Positions 1 through 7,379 of a stretch of DNA of 9,668 nucleotides are shown one piece after another. The position numbers were made by a program, and so were the translations under genes. Source of the DNA: JBBRWV01 sp038248985 (GTDB lineage: Bacteria > Planctomycetota > Phycisphaerae > WQYP01). The notes under the pieces are model-generated. The model saw only the letters and a program-made list of their open reading frames with translations. It was not told the DNA's origin and did not search any database. The DNA is taken from assembly GCA_038248985.1 (NCBI GenBank), contig JBBRWV010000131.1, forward strand, positions 1-9,668, written 5' to 3'. Position 1 is the stretch's first letter. Each line of letters opens with the position of its first letter.

Positions 1-2608
1 ACCCCCGCCCGCCCGCCAGCAGCGCCCGCTGCGCCGCATACGCACCCCGCACCGCCGGAATGATCGCCGCCGCCCACGCCAGCGCCGTCGTCACCGCCGC
101 CCCCAGCCCCAGGTAAATCAGCGCCGCCACCCACCGTCCCGCTGGGTCGGTATCCAGAAACTCCGTCGGAAATCCGATCAACAGCCGATCCACCCGCGTC
201 CCCATGTAAGTAAAATGCAGTCCCGCCAGCGCCCCCAGCACCCCCGCCACCACGCTGATCAGCGTCACCTCCGCCAGCACCAGCCGTATCAACTGCCACC
301 GCCCCGCCCCAATCGCCCGCAATACCCCAAACTCATACCGCCGCGCATGCACCGACGCGATCACCATATTCGCCACCCCCAGCGAAGCCACCGCCAGCGC
401 CCCCACCGCAATCAAACTCATCGTATCCACAATCTTCCAGATCAAATCCCGCAGGCTCGTCTTCATTTCCACCGACGATGCCGACTGAACCCCATCGCGC
501 GAAAGATCATCCCGAAATGCCTTCATCGCCTCGGGGCTATGCCCTCCCGCGTCAATGTTCATCAGCATCAAATTCACGTCCCGCAGCTTGAAGTGTTTCT
601 GCGCATCCGCAATCGACCCCAGCACGCTGCTCACCGACTGATCCGCAAACGCCGATCGCATGTCAAAATAACTCTTGACCATGTCCACCCCGTTCGCCGT
701 CACCACCGCCGCAATCGTAAATTGCACCGGCTTCCCGTCCGACCCCGTAAACGCAATCTTGTCGCCCACCCCCAGGTTCCGCGCCACCTGAAACTCCCGC
801 GCCACAAATATATGACCCCCTCTCGCCAGTTGCGCCACCGCCGTCTTCGGATCCCCCTGCACAAAGTCCAGCTCCAGCATCGTGCTGAACGCCCCCGGAT
901 CTATCGCCACAAACGTCGTGCTCGATTTCGCCATCATCTTCCCCACGTCGAATACCCCGTTCGGCATCGCCACCGGAAATGCCGCCAGCGACGTCACCTC
1001 CGTAACCTGCGGATACTTGCCCCGCATCGCTTCCACCCGCTTCGGCGTTATCGCCGTCACGCTGTATGCAAAAATATCCGGAAAACGCGTCGGAAATACC
1101 CAACTCTTCATGATGCTCTCCCCCCGACCACGCACCGCCACCAACAACGCCACCCCGATCATCAACGCCGCAATCATCGCCCCCGCCCGCCACGGCGTCC
1201 GCGACCACGCGCTCCTCAACAACGCCGGCTTCACCCCCAACAATGTCCCCAGCACCGGTGCCCCAACCCGCTCCAACAATACCAGTACCCCCGGTCCCAA
1301 CAGCGTGTACCCCACAAAAATCATCGGCAATCCCACGTACAGATACGCCTGGAACCGCACCTCCCGGCTTGGCACCAAAAACCACAGCAGCAACTGCGCC
1401 CCGATGCACACCAGCCCGATCATCGCCGCGCGCCGCACCCCCCCCGCCCCCGCCCGCTGCCCGCTGTTCGTGACCGCCGCCATCGGCGTCACCCGCATTA
1501 CCTGCCACATCGGTATCAGCGATCCCGCCACCGTCGACAGGCACCCGTTCAACAACCCCATCAGCAGCGACAATCCCGAAATCTTGTACCCAATGAAAAA
1601 CTGCGGCAGCATCTTCACCACCACCAGCGACAACACCACACCCAGCAACATCCCCACCACCATCCCCGCCATCAGCAGCAAAAACGCATCCGCCGCCAGC
1701 AACATCGCCAACTGTTTCCGCGACGCCCCGATGCACCGCAACTGCCCAAACTGCCGCACCCGCTCCTGCACCCCCACCGACAGCGTCGTCCCGATGATTA
1801 GCGCCGCGCAAATCCCCGAAATCACCGACAGCAAACTCAACCCCATCTGGATCGTCTTCGTCTCATCCCCCAGCCGTGCCTTGCTCCCCAGCCCCGCATC
1901 CACCTGCATCGTCGCCCCCAACTCCTTCTGCAATTTCTTCACGTACCCGTCTATATCCTCCACGCCCCGCAGCTTCACATCCGCCGTACTAAACTCCAGC
2001 GATACTTTCAAATCCGCCGCCAATGACTTGATCGGCACAAACACCATCGGCTTGCTCAAAAGCTCAATCGTCGGCCGCTTGATGATCCCCACCACCCGCA
2101 CCTCCCGGCACTCCCCGCCATCCGTGCTGAACTCCGCCGCCTCCCCCAAATGCAACTGCATCAACTCCGCCACCGTCGCGTCTATCATGATCTCGTCCGG
2201 CTTCCCGCTCAACGGCACTCCCGACGCCATCAGCTTCGGCCGCAACTGCTCGTCCTGCACCGGATCAATCCCCATCGTGTCAAACCACCGATGCTCCTCC
2301 CCCTTCGTCAATACTGAAAAATTCCGTATCCGCCCCGACACCATCTCAATCTCCGGACGCTTCTCCAACCCCGCGATCATCTCCGCCGGTATCACCGCCC
2401 CCGTCCTCCGCTGCGTCGGCCGAATATGAATCTCCGCCACCCCCAGCATCTGGCCAATCGATGACCGCATCGAATACATCAGCGAATCAAATGCCGCACC
2501 CACACTGATGATCAACGCCACCGCCGCCGCTATCGCCAGCGAACACAACACCGGACGCAACGGCCGCGCCTTCCACTGTCGCATCGCCAATCGCAACGCT
2601 ATCGCCAT
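1..2608 (-). CDS. Large ABC transporter permease with two FtsX domains (YbbP/MacB-like), 3' end cut by window edge
   Basis: Reading the minus strand from ATG at 2608 gives 869 uninterrupted codons to position 2. No stop is reached, so only the extreme C-terminus is missing. The predicted layout is about ten membrane segments: one near residues 18-40, a soluble domain ~45-255, then helices near 258-280, 303-332, 345-368, 394-412, 419-446 and 475-493, a second soluble domain ~500-715, and helices near 722-753, 775-798 and 825-850. Each half carries the FtsX loop motif: RQFGQLRCIGASRKQL (residues 285-300) and YEFGVLRAIGAGRWQL (758-773). Two FtsX domains with about ten helices resemble the YbbP/AttG type rather than four-helix LolC/E or MacB. 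An AAGGGAG Shine-Dalgarno lies just upstream, and the start is 12 bp after the ATPase stop, so the two are surely one operon and one complex. Such permeases usually move lipids, lipoproteins or peptides or transmit force across the membrane; the substrate here is unknown. Codons are strongly G-ending. Confidence 0.93.
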   Translation of the reverse strand, partial: MAIALRLAMRQWKARPLRPVLCSLAIAAAVALIISVGAAFDSLMYSMRSSIGQMLGVAEIHIRPTQRRTGAVIPAEMIAGLEKRPEIEMVSGRIRNFSVLTKGEEHRWFDTMGIDPVQDEQLRPKLMASGVPLSGKPDEIMIDATVAELMQLHLGEAAEFSTDGGECREVRVVGIIKRPTIELLSKPMVFVPIKSLAADLKVSLEFSTADVKLRGVEDIDGYVKKLQKELGATMQVDAGLGSKARLGDETKTIQMGLSLLSVISGICAALIIGTTLSVGVQERVRQFGQLRCIGASRKQLAMLLAADAFLLLMAGMVVGMLLGVVLSLVVVKMLPQFFIGYKISGLSLLMGLLNGCLSTVAGSLIPMWQVMRVTPMAAVTNSGQRAGAGGVRRAAMIGLVCIGAQLLLWFLVPSREVRFQAYLYVGLPMIFVGYTLLGPGVLVLLERVGAPVLGTLLGVKPALLRSAWSRTPWRAGAMIAALMIGVALLVAVRGRGESIMKSWVFPTRFPDIFAYSVTAITPKRVEAMRGKYPQVTEVTSLAAFPVAMPNGVFDVGKMMAKSSTTFVAIDPGAFSTMLELDFVQGDPKTAVAQLARGGHIFVAREFQVARNLGVGDKIAFTGSDGKPVQFTIAAVVTANGVDMVKSYFDMRSAFADQSVSSVLGSIADAQKHFKLRDVNLMLMNIDAGGHSPEAMKAFRDDLSRDGVQSASSVEMKTSLRDLIWKIVDTMSLIAVGALAVASLGVANMVIASVHARRYEFGVLRAIGAGRWQLIRLVLAEVTLISVVAGVLGALAGLHFTYMGTRVDRLLIGFPTEFLDTDPAGRWVAALIYLGLGAAVTTALAWAAAIIPAVRGAYAAQRALLAGGRG

Positions 2609-2620
2609 GTCCGTCTCCCT

Positions 2621-3361
2621 TCACCGCACCATCGTTTGATAGTGCGCCGCCAGCTCTCCCGCATCCTCAAACTGCCGCGCATTGAACTCCCCCGACACTA
2701 AACCATCACGCAATACCACCACCCGATTCGCCTGTTGCGCCGCCGTCGGCTCATGCGTCACCATCACAATCGTCGTCTGCGTCGCCCGCGCCGCCGTCTC
2801 CAGCAACCCCCAAAATTGCCCCGCCGAATGGCTGTCCAGATTCCCCGTCGGCTCATCCGCAAACAACACCTGCGGCTGCATCACCAGCGCCCGCGCAATC
2901 GCAAATCGCTGCTGCTCCCCCCCCGATAGCGCATCCGGTCGATGCTCCGACCGATGATCCACCTTCAGTATCGCCAGCAACTCCCGTATCCGCGCCGTCG
3001 TCGCCGCCGACTCCGATCCATCCAACTGCGCCGGCAACGCCACATTCTCAAATCCCGACAACGTCGGTATCAAATTAAACTGCTGAAACACCACCCCGAT
3101 CTTCCGCCGCCGAAATTGCGTCAACTCCCGCTCGTTCAACGTCTCCAACTTCTGCCCCGCCACCTCAATCGATCCCGCATCCGGCCGATCCAGCGCCGCA
3201 CACAAATGCAACAGTGTCGACTTCCCCGACCCCGACGTCCCCATGATCGCCACAAACTCCCCCTGCTCAATCGCCAAATCCACCCCCCGCAAGGCCTCCA
3301 CCTCGCTCTCCCCCTGCCGGTACGACTTCTTCAAACCCGTAACTTTAACCGCGTGACTCAT
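2621..3361 (-). CDS. ABC transporter ATP-binding protein (LolD/MacB/YbbA family)
   Basis: A 246-residue nucleotide-binding subunit that would power the downstream FtsX-type permease from the cytoplasmic face. All hallmarks are intact: Walker A GTSGSGKST near residues 41-49, Q-loop VFQQFNLIP near 91-99, signature LSGGEQQRFAIARAL near 145-159, Walker B VLFADEPTGNLD near 165-176, and H-loop MVTHE near 200-204. The GEFVAIMGTSGSGKSTLLH stretch and the Q-loop are typical of the LolD/MacB/FtsE branch that pairs with FtsX-fold permeases. The ATG at 3361 is preceded by AAGGA about ten bases upstream. The stop lies 12 bp before the permease start. LolD, MacB and YbbA ATPases cannot be told apart by motifs alone, so no symbol is given; the single large two-domain permease favours a YbbA-like pairing. 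Confidence 0.96.
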   Translation of the reverse strand: MSHAVKVTGLKKSYRQGESEVEALRGVDLAIEQGEFVAIMGTSGSGKSTLLHLCAALDRPDAGSIEVAGQKLETLNERELTQFRRRKIGVVFQQFNLIPTLSGFENVALPAQLDGSESAATTARIRELLAILKVDHRSEHRPDALSGGEQQRFAIARALVMQPQVLFADEPTGNLDSHSAGQFWGLLETAARATQTTIVMVTHEPTAAQQANRVVVLRDGLVSGEFNARQFEDAGELAAHYQTMVR

Positions 3362-3542
3362 GCAACCGATTTCCTTGCAAATTCACCGAAAATGCCCAAC
3401 CCGGCGAAGCAACCACCCGCAGCCAATTCCGCGGCGCTCACTCCTCAGATGATAGGCGAGTGCCCTCCCCAACGAAAGCCGCCGCTCTCACGGTATACTC
3501 ATTACATCACCCTCGCTCCTTCTGATTTTCCGGAGGCCCCCC
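3362..3542. other. Divergent intergenic region between ABC operon and lipoprotein gene
   Basis: These 181 bp separate two genes transcribed away from each other, so both promoters should lie here. The TATACT at 3494-3499 is the best plus-strand -10 candidate. On the minus strand a TATCAT (read from about 3451-3456) is a weak -10 for the ABC operon, without a convincing -35. No gene or RNA is evident. Confidence 0.6.
3494..3499 (+). promoter_or_regulatory. Candidate -10 box for the lipoprotein gene
   Basis: TATACT matches the sigma-70-type -10 consensus in five of six positions and would place the transcript start about 37 bases before the ATG. No TTGACA-like -35 lies 16-18 bp upstream, so this rests on one hexamer. 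Confidence 0.3.
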
Positions 3543-3884
3543 ATGCGCATCCCCACGTCGCGTTCCACCTTCACCGCCACCCTCCTCCTGCTCGCCCTCC
3601 CACTCCTCCTCCCCGCCTGTCGCAAAGCGCCATCACCCTCCCCGGGCATCAGCGCCTCCGACGGCACCGCCACCATCCTCTCCGTCAATGCGCCCCTTTG
3701 GGAAGCCCGCCTCCAAACTCCCGACGGTCCACGTCGCGCTTACTGGACCCAATACACCATCTTCTACCGCGGAAACTCCGTCCTCTCAGACTACGCCCCC
3801 CGCCCCGGCACCACCATCGGCTACAAAGGCATCGTCACCGGCCACGAAATCTTCCTCACTCGCATCTGGATACTCAAAGACTAG
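3543..3884 (+). CDS. Small predicted lipoprotein of unknown function
   Basis: A 113-residue protein with a lipoprotein signal: positive N-terminus (MRIPTSR), hydrophobic core (residues ~12-23) and a lipobox L-P-A-C with the acylated cysteine at residue 26. The mature part is about 88 residues. After a Pro/Ser linker it holds alternating short strands around DGTATILSVNAPLWEARL, RRAYWTQYTIFYRG and GTTIGYKGIVTGHEIFLT. This pattern, with the late 'RPGTTIGYKGIVTG' turn, recalls a small OB-like or SH3-like beta-barrel; that is inference only, and I recognise no named family. A GGAGG Shine-Dalgarno lies eight bases before the ATG. It is divergent from the ABC operon and convergent with the NHL gene, 24 bp apart. 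Membrane anchoring could link it to the neighbouring FtsX-type exporter, but only proximity suggests this. Codons are C-ending. Confidence 0.85.
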   Translation: MRIPTSRSTFTATLLLLALPLLLPACRKAPSPSPGISASDGTATILSVNAPLWEARLQTPDGPRRAYWTQYTIFYRGNSVLSDYAPRPGTTIGYKGIVTGHEIFLTRIWILKD

Positions 3885-3908
3885 CCGTCCGCCCGTGGCC
3901 ATTCCCCT

Positions 3909-4874
3909 TCACCGCATCCGCTGCAATCGCGTCACCCGCCCATCCTCTATCCATTCCACCACGTAAATATTCCCCGCCGGGTCCACATGCATCCCGTGCG
4001 GCGAACTGAACTTCCCAACCTTCCGCTTCTCGTGCGGCAGATTCGGATACCCCGCCAGATCCGCAAACTCCCCCGTCTTAAACTGCCCCCACGATGTCAA
4101 CTCCGCCCCCTCAATGTAATCCCCCAAATGCCCCACCAGCACATTGTCCTGATCAAAAATACTCAGTCGGCAAAACAAGTCCGGCACATACAGATCCTTC
4201 CCCTGATGCACCGTCGTACACGGATAACGCAGCTCCGACGACCCTATCGCCGTCCCCACAAATTCCCCTTCCAACGTAAAATTATCGATCCGCCGATTCG
4301 CCCGGTTCGTCACCTGCACATACGCCGTCGTTCCCCGCGCATCAATGCTCACCCCATGCGGCTCCCGCAATTTCCCCGCCGCCTCGCCCGCCCCGCCAAA
4401 CGATGAAACATACTTCCCCTCTGCCGTACAAATATGCACCCACGGCTGACCATATCCATCCGCCACGTACACCCGCCCGTCCAGCCCCACCGCCGTCTCC
4501 GTCGGACAAAATTTCTTGTCCCCACCGTAAATATCCCCTCGCGCCGGTACCCCCATCTTCCACACCACCGTCCCATCCAGCTTCGTCTTCACCACCTCCG
4601 CCTGCGACGTGTTCGCCAAATACAAAAACTCCGCCCCGTTCTCATTCGCCAGCGTCAGCCCGTGCGCCCCCGATGCATATTCCTCGCCCCATGACTTCAT
4701 CAGATTCCCCGCCGCATCGAACACCACAATCGCATCCTTGCTTTGATTCGCAATGTAAATATTCCCCCGCCGATCCTCCACCACCCCGTGCGTGTACCCC
4801 AGCTTCACCCCGCCCGGCAACTTCGCCCAATCCCCCTGCCACAAGTACGTATGATTCCCGCAAGTCAGTTCCAC
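3909..4874 (-). CDS. NHL-repeat six-bladed beta-propeller protein
   Basis: A 321-residue protein made almost wholly of NHL-type blades, each with a 'hG...D..GN.Y.A......I..F...G' pattern. They are visible near residues 29-63 (THGVVEDRRGNIYIAN), 70-108, 123-160 (ETAVGLDGRVYVADGYG), 172-208 (PHGVSIDARG), 218-252 and 291-320 (SPHGMHVDPAGNIYVVEW), giving six blades. The conserved PHG-type starts resemble NHL propellers of the peptidyl-alpha-hydroxyglycine-lyase-like group, but no enzyme activity can be assigned; many such proteins act as binding scaffolds. No signal peptide is seen, so it is probably cytoplasmic. The start is GTG at 4874: it is the only usual start codon after the upstream in-frame stop, and GAGGAG sits six bases before it. 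The gene lies 62 bp after ilvD on the same strand and may be cotranscribed. Confidence 0.88.
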   Translation of the reverse strand: MELTCGNHTYLWQGDWAKLPGGVKLGYTHGVVEDRRGNIYIANQSKDAIVVFDAAGNLMKSWGEEYASGAHGLTLANENGAEFLYLANTSQAEVVKTKLDGTVVWKMGVPARGDIYGGDKKFCPTETAVGLDGRVYVADGYGQPWVHICTAEGKYVSSFGGAGEAAGKLREPHGVSIDARGTTAYVQVTNRANRRIDNFTLEGEFVGTAIGSSELRYPCTTVHQGKDLYVPDLFCRLSIFDQDNVLVGHLGDYIEGAELTSWGQFKTGEFADLAGYPNLPHEKRKVGKFSSPHGMHVDPAGNIYVVEWIEDGRVTRLQRMR

Positions 4875-4894
4875 AATCGGCTCCTCAATTGGCC
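4862..4894 (-). promoter_or_regulatory. Ribosome binding site that fixes the GTG start of the NHL gene
   Basis: On the minus strand GAGGAG is followed by CCGATT and then GTG. The in-frame upstream sequence has no ATG, GTG or TTG before a TGA stop, so this site decides the start. Confidence 0.75.
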
Positions 4895-4936
4895 CATCAA
4901 TCGGTAATCAGATTCCACGTCAACTCTCGGCGGCTC

Positions 4937-6625
4937 TCACAACTCCGGCGTACGCAAAACCGCCCCCGTGTCCGCACTCGTCACCTGCGCCGCATAACGC
5001 GCCAAATATCCATACGTGATCTTCGCCGGGTGCGGCTTCCACGTCGTCTTCCGCTTCGCCAACTCCGTATCACTCACCAGCACGTTCAACTTCCGCGCCG
5101 GAATATCAATCTCGATCATGTCCCCCTGCACCAGCAGCCCGATCGGCCCGCCCGCCGCCGCCTCCGGCGAAATATGCCCGATGCACCCCCCCTTCGTCGC
5201 CCCGCTGAATCGACCATCCGTTATCAACGCCACCGATTCCCCCAACCCTTGCCCCGCAATCGCACTCGTCGGCGCCAGCATCTCCTGCATCCCCGGCCCG
5301 CCCCGTGGCCCTTCGTACCGAATCACCACCACGTCCCCCGCCTTCACCTTCCCGCCCAAAATCCCCTCATACGCCGATTCCTGCGACTCAAAAATATTCG
5401 CCGGCCCCGTAAACTTCATCATCGCCGGCGTCACCCCCGCCGTCTTGATTACCGCCCCGCGCGGCGCCAAATTCCCAAACAATATCGCCAACCCACCCTG
5501 CTGCGAATGCGCATTCTCCACCTCCCGTATCACATCGTGATCCTTCACCTCCGCCGAAGCAATATTCTCCCCCAGCGTCTTCCCCGTCACCGTAATCTGA
5601 TTCAAATACAACGTCCCTGGCTTTTTCGCAATCGTCTTCAAAATCGCCGAAATCCCCCCCGCCCGGTCCACATCCTCCATGTGATACTTCCCGCTCGGTG
5701 CCACCTTGCACACGTGCGGCACCCGCGCCGCCACCTCGTTCAAATGCTCAATCCCAAACGGCACCCCCGCCTCTATCGCAATCGCCAGCGTATGCAAAAT
5801 CGTGTTCGACGATCCCCCCATCGCCATGTCCAACGCGATCGCATTCTCAAACGCCTCACGCGTCAAAATATCCGACGGCCGGATATTCTTCGCCACCAAA
5901 TTGACTATCGCCTTCCCCGCCGCTTCAAACAACCGATCCCGCGCCCCATCCGTTGCCAATATCGACCCGTTCCCCGGCAACGCCAGCCCCAACGCCTCGC
6001 ACAAACAGTTCATGCTGTTCGCCGTAAACATCCCGCTGCAACTCCCGCACGTCGGACACGCCGACTCCTCAATCTGCGTCAATTGCCCCAGCGTGATCTT
6101 CCCCGCCGACAACTGCCCCACCGCCTCAAACACCGTCGCCAAATCGCTCGCCTCACCCGTCACCGGATTCTTCCCCGCCTTCATCGGCCCACCACTCACA
6201 AACACCGCCGGTATATTCACCCGCGCCGCCGCCATCATCATCCCCGGCACAATCTTGTCACAATTCGGTATGCACACCACTCCGTCAAAACAATGCGCCC
6301 GCAGCATCGTCTCCACGCAATCTGCGATCAACTCCCGGCTCGCCAATGAATACTTCATCCCCGTGTGCCCCATCGCTATCCCGTCATCCACCCCAATCGT
6401 GTTAAACTCAAACGGCACCCCGCCCGCCGCACGAATCGCCTTCCGCACCTTCACCCCCACCACATCCAGATGCGCATGCCCCGGTATGATCTGCACAAAC
6501 GAATTGCACACCGCGATGAACGGCTTATCCCAATCCGCATCCTCCTGAATCACCCCCGTCGCCCGCAACAATGACCGATGCGGTGCCTTCGTAGCGCCCT
6601 TCTTGATCGTATCCGAAATCGCCAT
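4937..6625 (-). CDS. ilvD: Dihydroxy-acid dehydratase
   Basis: IlvD dehydrates 2,3-dihydroxy-isovalerate and 2,3-dihydroxy-3-methylvalerate to the 2-keto acids that precede valine, leucine and isoleucine; it is a cytoplasmic Fe-S enzyme. From ATG at 6625 the product is 562 residues, the normal length. Cluster-ligand cysteines are in place: C40 (AVCNSF), C122 in PNCDKIVPGM (with K124, the expected metal-binding lysine) and C196 in CPTCGSCSGMFTANSM. GVDDGIAMGHTGMKYSLASRE (from residue 78) and LITDGRFSGATKGGCIGH (468-484), with the expected active-site serine S474, are classic IlvD/Edd motifs. Three ligand cysteines suggest a [2Fe-2S] type enzyme. The start is chosen by GGAAGGA upstream; an in-frame extension of 36 residues to 6733 lacks family similarity and would cross the candidate promoter. 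Other ilv genes are not in the window. Confidence 0.97.
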   Translation of the reverse strand: MAISDTIKKGATKAPHRSLLRATGVIQEDADWDKPFIAVCNSFVQIIPGHAHLDVVGVKVRKAIRAAGGVPFEFNTIGVDDGIAMGHTGMKYSLASRELIADCVETMLRAHCFDGVVCIPNCDKIVPGMMMAAARVNIPAVFVSGGPMKAGKNPVTGEASDLATVFEAVGQLSAGKITLGQLTQIEESACPTCGSCSGMFTANSMNCLCEALGLALPGNGSILATDGARDRLFEAAGKAIVNLVAKNIRPSDILTREAFENAIALDMAMGGSSNTILHTLAIAIEAGVPFGIEHLNEVAARVPHVCKVAPSGKYHMEDVDRAGGISAILKTIAKKPGTLYLNQITVTGKTLGENIASAEVKDHDVIREVENAHSQQGGLAILFGNLAPRGAVIKTAGVTPAMMKFTGPANIFESQESAYEGILGGKVKAGDVVVIRYEGPRGGPGMQEMLAPTSAIAGQGLGESVALITDGRFSGATKGGCIGHISPEAAAGGPIGLLVQGDMIEIDIPARKLNVLVSDTELAKRKTTWKPHPAKITYGYLARYAAQVTSADTGAVLRTPEL

Positions 6626-6693
6626 GCGACATTCCTTCCGCGTGAAATCACTACTCACTTCGCTCCGCCCAGCTCGCAGCAGGGCAACCGAAA

Positions 6694-6722
6694 ATTGTAT
6701 CAAACCCACTCCCCGCGCCCAA
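6694..6722 (-). promoter_or_regulatory. Candidate sigma-70-type promoter for ilvD
   Basis: On the minus strand TTGGGC (from 6722-6717) is followed, after exactly 17 bp, by TACAAT (6699-6694). The inferred transcript start near 6687 leaves a leader of about 60 bases before the ilvD ATG. No attenuator hairpin or T-box is evident in so short a leader. Confidence 0.5.
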
Positions 6723-6739
6723 CCCCCCACCAAACATTT

Positions 6740-6765
6740 CCCCCGCGCCCTTCCCTCACCCCCCC
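6740..6765 (-). promoter_or_regulatory. G-quadruplex motif across the GNAT stop codon
   Basis: On the minus strand four G-runs of 7, 3, 3 and 5 are separated by TGA (the stop codon itself), AA and CGC. This meets the standard G3+N1-7 definition and would occur in the GNAT transcript. Folding and function are not shown. Confidence 0.5.
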
Positions 6766-7160
6766 ACCGCCGGCTTGTGATAAATCAACTCCGGTATTAC
6801 CGACAAATCATTCACCACCCCCGAATGCTTATACCCCCGCCGATGCAACAGCGACTGCACCGGAAAATTTCCCAACGCAATCGATATCCACAACGCCTCC
6901 CCCGGCACCTGCCGCTCCGCAAACTCCAGCAGCACATCCGCCACCCCCTTTCGCCGATGATCCGGATGCACAAACAAAAATTCCACAAACCGCCGATTAA
7001 AAAAATTTCGCGTCACCGTCGCATATGCCAGCACCTCATCCTCAAACCCCGCCACAATACAACTCCCCGACGCCAGCACCTCCGCCGTCACACAATTAAA
7101 CTGATCAAACTCCTGCAACACCCCCAAATCCCGAATATCCGCTGGACGAACAAATGGCAT
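6756..7160 (-). CDS. GNAT-family N-acetyltransferase
   Basis: A 134-residue GCN5-related acetyltransferase, short but of normal single-domain length. The acetyl-CoA pyrophosphate loop is clear: a beta strand FVEFLFVHPDHRRKGVADVLLEFAE (near residues 58-82) with RRKGVA matching R/Q-x-x-G-x-A. Further on, IALGNFPVQSLLHRRGYKHSG is the usual second CoA-contacting segment (N...A..LY...GF type). The acceptor substrate cannot be told. The ATG at 7160 is chosen because AGGA stands seven bases before it; a TTG two codons upstream overlaps that spacing and is less likely. It is upstream of ilvD on the same strand, but 130 bp and a candidate promoter separate them. The last codons are GTG GGG GGG TGA, so the stop sits inside a G-run array. 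Confidence 0.9.
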   Translation of the reverse strand: MPFVRPADIRDLGVLQEFDQFNCVTAEVLASGSCIVAGFEDEVLAYATVTRNFFNRRFVEFLFVHPDHRRKGVADVLLEFAERQVPGEALWISIALGNFPVQSLLHRRGYKHSGVVNDLSVIPELIYHKPAVGG

Positions 7161-7379
7161 AACCAATTCCTAATTGAAAAAAACCAAAACCCAAAAACTC
7201 CCCCCGCGCACAGTAAACCGTGACCCCGCACCACGCAACCCCCAAAATCCCCCATCCCAATAACCCCACGCCTCCAAAAAATAACCCAAAATTTCGTGCC
7301 TTTTGTGTCTTTTGTGGCCCTTTATCGTCACCCCACGCTACCATTACCCATCACCCTCACCCCAACCAAGGAGCCCCCC
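7161..7379. other. Divergent intergenic region, GNAT / carbinolamine dehydratase
   Basis: This 219-bp stretch separates divergent genes. It is A/C-rich with AT-rich parts around 7167-7200 and 7275-7300, and it holds a three-unit 9-bp tandem repeat (7292-7318) and C-runs before the downstream Shine-Dalgarno. No gene is supported and no promoter could be fixed with confidence. Confidence 0.5.
7292..7318 (+). repeat. Three tandem 9-bp units, consensus TTTYGTGNC
   Basis: The units are TTTCGTGCC (7292-7300), TTTTGTGTC (7301-7309) and TTTTGTGGC (7310-7318), perfectly in 9-bp phase. They lie 61 bp before the carbinolamine dehydratase ATG and stand out from the C-rich, G-poor surroundings. Similar 'TTTGTGTCTTTTGTG' phrases occur in intergenic DNA of various bacteria, from memory. 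Confidence 0.7.

Noticed and set aside
215..1801. Plus-strand open frame of 528 codons
   Set aside because: Antisense to the FtsX permease; rich in Arg, Pro, His and Gln with no domain pattern. It results from the C-rich strand lacking stop codons.
663..1811. Minus-strand open frame of 382 codons, Gly/Ala/Val rich
   Set aside because: Out of frame with the real permease, which shows FtsX motifs; low-complexity shadow of G-rich DNA.
882..2429. Plus-strand open frame of 515 codons
   Set aside because: Antisense to the permease; Ser/Thr/Pro/Asn-rich with no recognisable domain and no start signal.
3440..3475. Hairpin CACTC...GAGTG upstream of the lipoprotein gene
   Set aside because: Only five paired bases with a 14-base loop; too weak to call as a regulatory element or terminator.
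4403..6349. Plus-strand open frame of 648 codons, the longest closed frame in the window
   Set aside because: Antisense to ilvD and the NHL gene; Arg/Pro/His-rich, no motif. IlvD motifs on the other strand are decisive.
5016..6548. Two plus-strand frames antisense to ilvD (5016-5540, 5706-6548)
   Set aside because: They mirror conserved IlvD codons and have no Shine-Dalgarno or domain signal.
6626..6733. 36-residue N-terminal extension of IlvD
   Set aside because: A strong Shine-Dalgarno precedes the internal ATG at 6625, IlvD family proteins start there, and the extension crosses the candidate promoter.
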